Assembly (NCBI GenBank): GCA_937901895.1
Contig: CALGTD010000118.1
Span: forward strand, 1 to 64,000
Source of the DNA: an uncultured Spartobacteria bacterium
GTDB lineage: Bacteria; Verrucomicrobiota; Verrucomicrobiia; Chthoniobacterales; JAATET01
Reading direction: 5' to 3'
DNA: 64,000 nucleotides
Position 1 is the first letter of the stretch, and each line of letters starts with the position of its first letter. Under the pieces are notes generated by a model, which was given only the letters and a program-made list of their open reading frames with translations, searched no databases and was not told the origin of the DNA. Position numbers and translations under genes: made by a program. Below are positions 63,982 through 64,000 of this stretch, piece after piece.

Positions 63982-64000
63982 TGCAGCGTCGCCGCCGAAT

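Overview
The window is GC-rich, densely coded bacterial chromosome with no phage, IS, CRISPR or recognisable tRNA/rRNA gene. Housekeeping genes (sucAB, dnaB, rplI, recN, truA, ruvX, maf, alr, cysE, galK) are mixed with families typical of the Planctomycetota-Verrucomicrobiota-Chlamydiota group: large signal-anchored proteins ending in a pseudopilin-like domain beside an ECF sigma factor, a Gld-like ABC operon with a DUF4340 protein, and a short primary-like sigma factor. Verrucomicrobiota is my best guess, inferred from gene content only. Gram-negative cell architecture is supported by many signal peptides and a peptidoglycan amidase. Few genes have a strong Shine-Dalgarno site, and many neighbours overlap by the four bases ATGA, so translational coupling is common.

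Layout. 1-3.0 kb: the end of a PHP-domain gene, then a minus-strand larE / membrane protein / alr group. 3.1-4.1 kb: a secreted alkaline phosphatase. 4.2-11.8 kb: four minus-strand, ATGA-coupled paralogues of signal-anchored proteins built of helical W-x-x-x-D-P-x-x-A repeats, arranged B-A-B-A. 11.9-18.2 kb: nagA coupled to an APC permease, two secreted proteins, and a DEDD nuclease coupled to a TPR-like protein. 18.2-22 kb: cysE / cysteine desulfurase / SprT-like overlap group and galK. 22-23.3 kb: a YqjD/YqjE/YqjK-like membrane triad. 23.4-29 kb: sucAB and a sodium/proton antiporter. 29.1-34.6 kb: ECF sigma factor, putative anti-sigma factor and three paralogous membrane proteins with pseudopilin-like C-termini, the third frameshifted. 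34.7-39.3 kb: ABC ATPase, permease, GldG-like and DUF4340 genes. 39.3-44.5 kb: HAD phosphatase, KefB-type antiporter, TIGR01777 epimerase and amidase. 44.6-49.9 kb: STN-like protein, truA, ruvX, maf, dnaB, rplI and a NUDIX gene. 50-56.3 kb: ROK kinase, MFS sugar permease and a FryA/FrwA-type fructose PTS (HPr-EI-EIIA fusion, EIIB, EIIC). 56.4-64 kb: AraC-MGMT fusion, MFS exporter, sigma-70 factor with a clear terminator, beta-CASP nuclease, CHASE2-like protein and recN.

Central metabolism here covers sugar import and phosphorylation (PTS, MFS plus ROK, galK), amino-sugar breakdown (nagA), the 2-oxoglutarate dehydrogenase step (sucAB) and cysteine/sulfur handling (cysE, desulfurase). The least understood parts are the two paralogue-rich envelope operons at 4.2-11.8 kb and 29.1-34.6 kb. 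All family assignments come from reading motifs in the translations; no database search was run.
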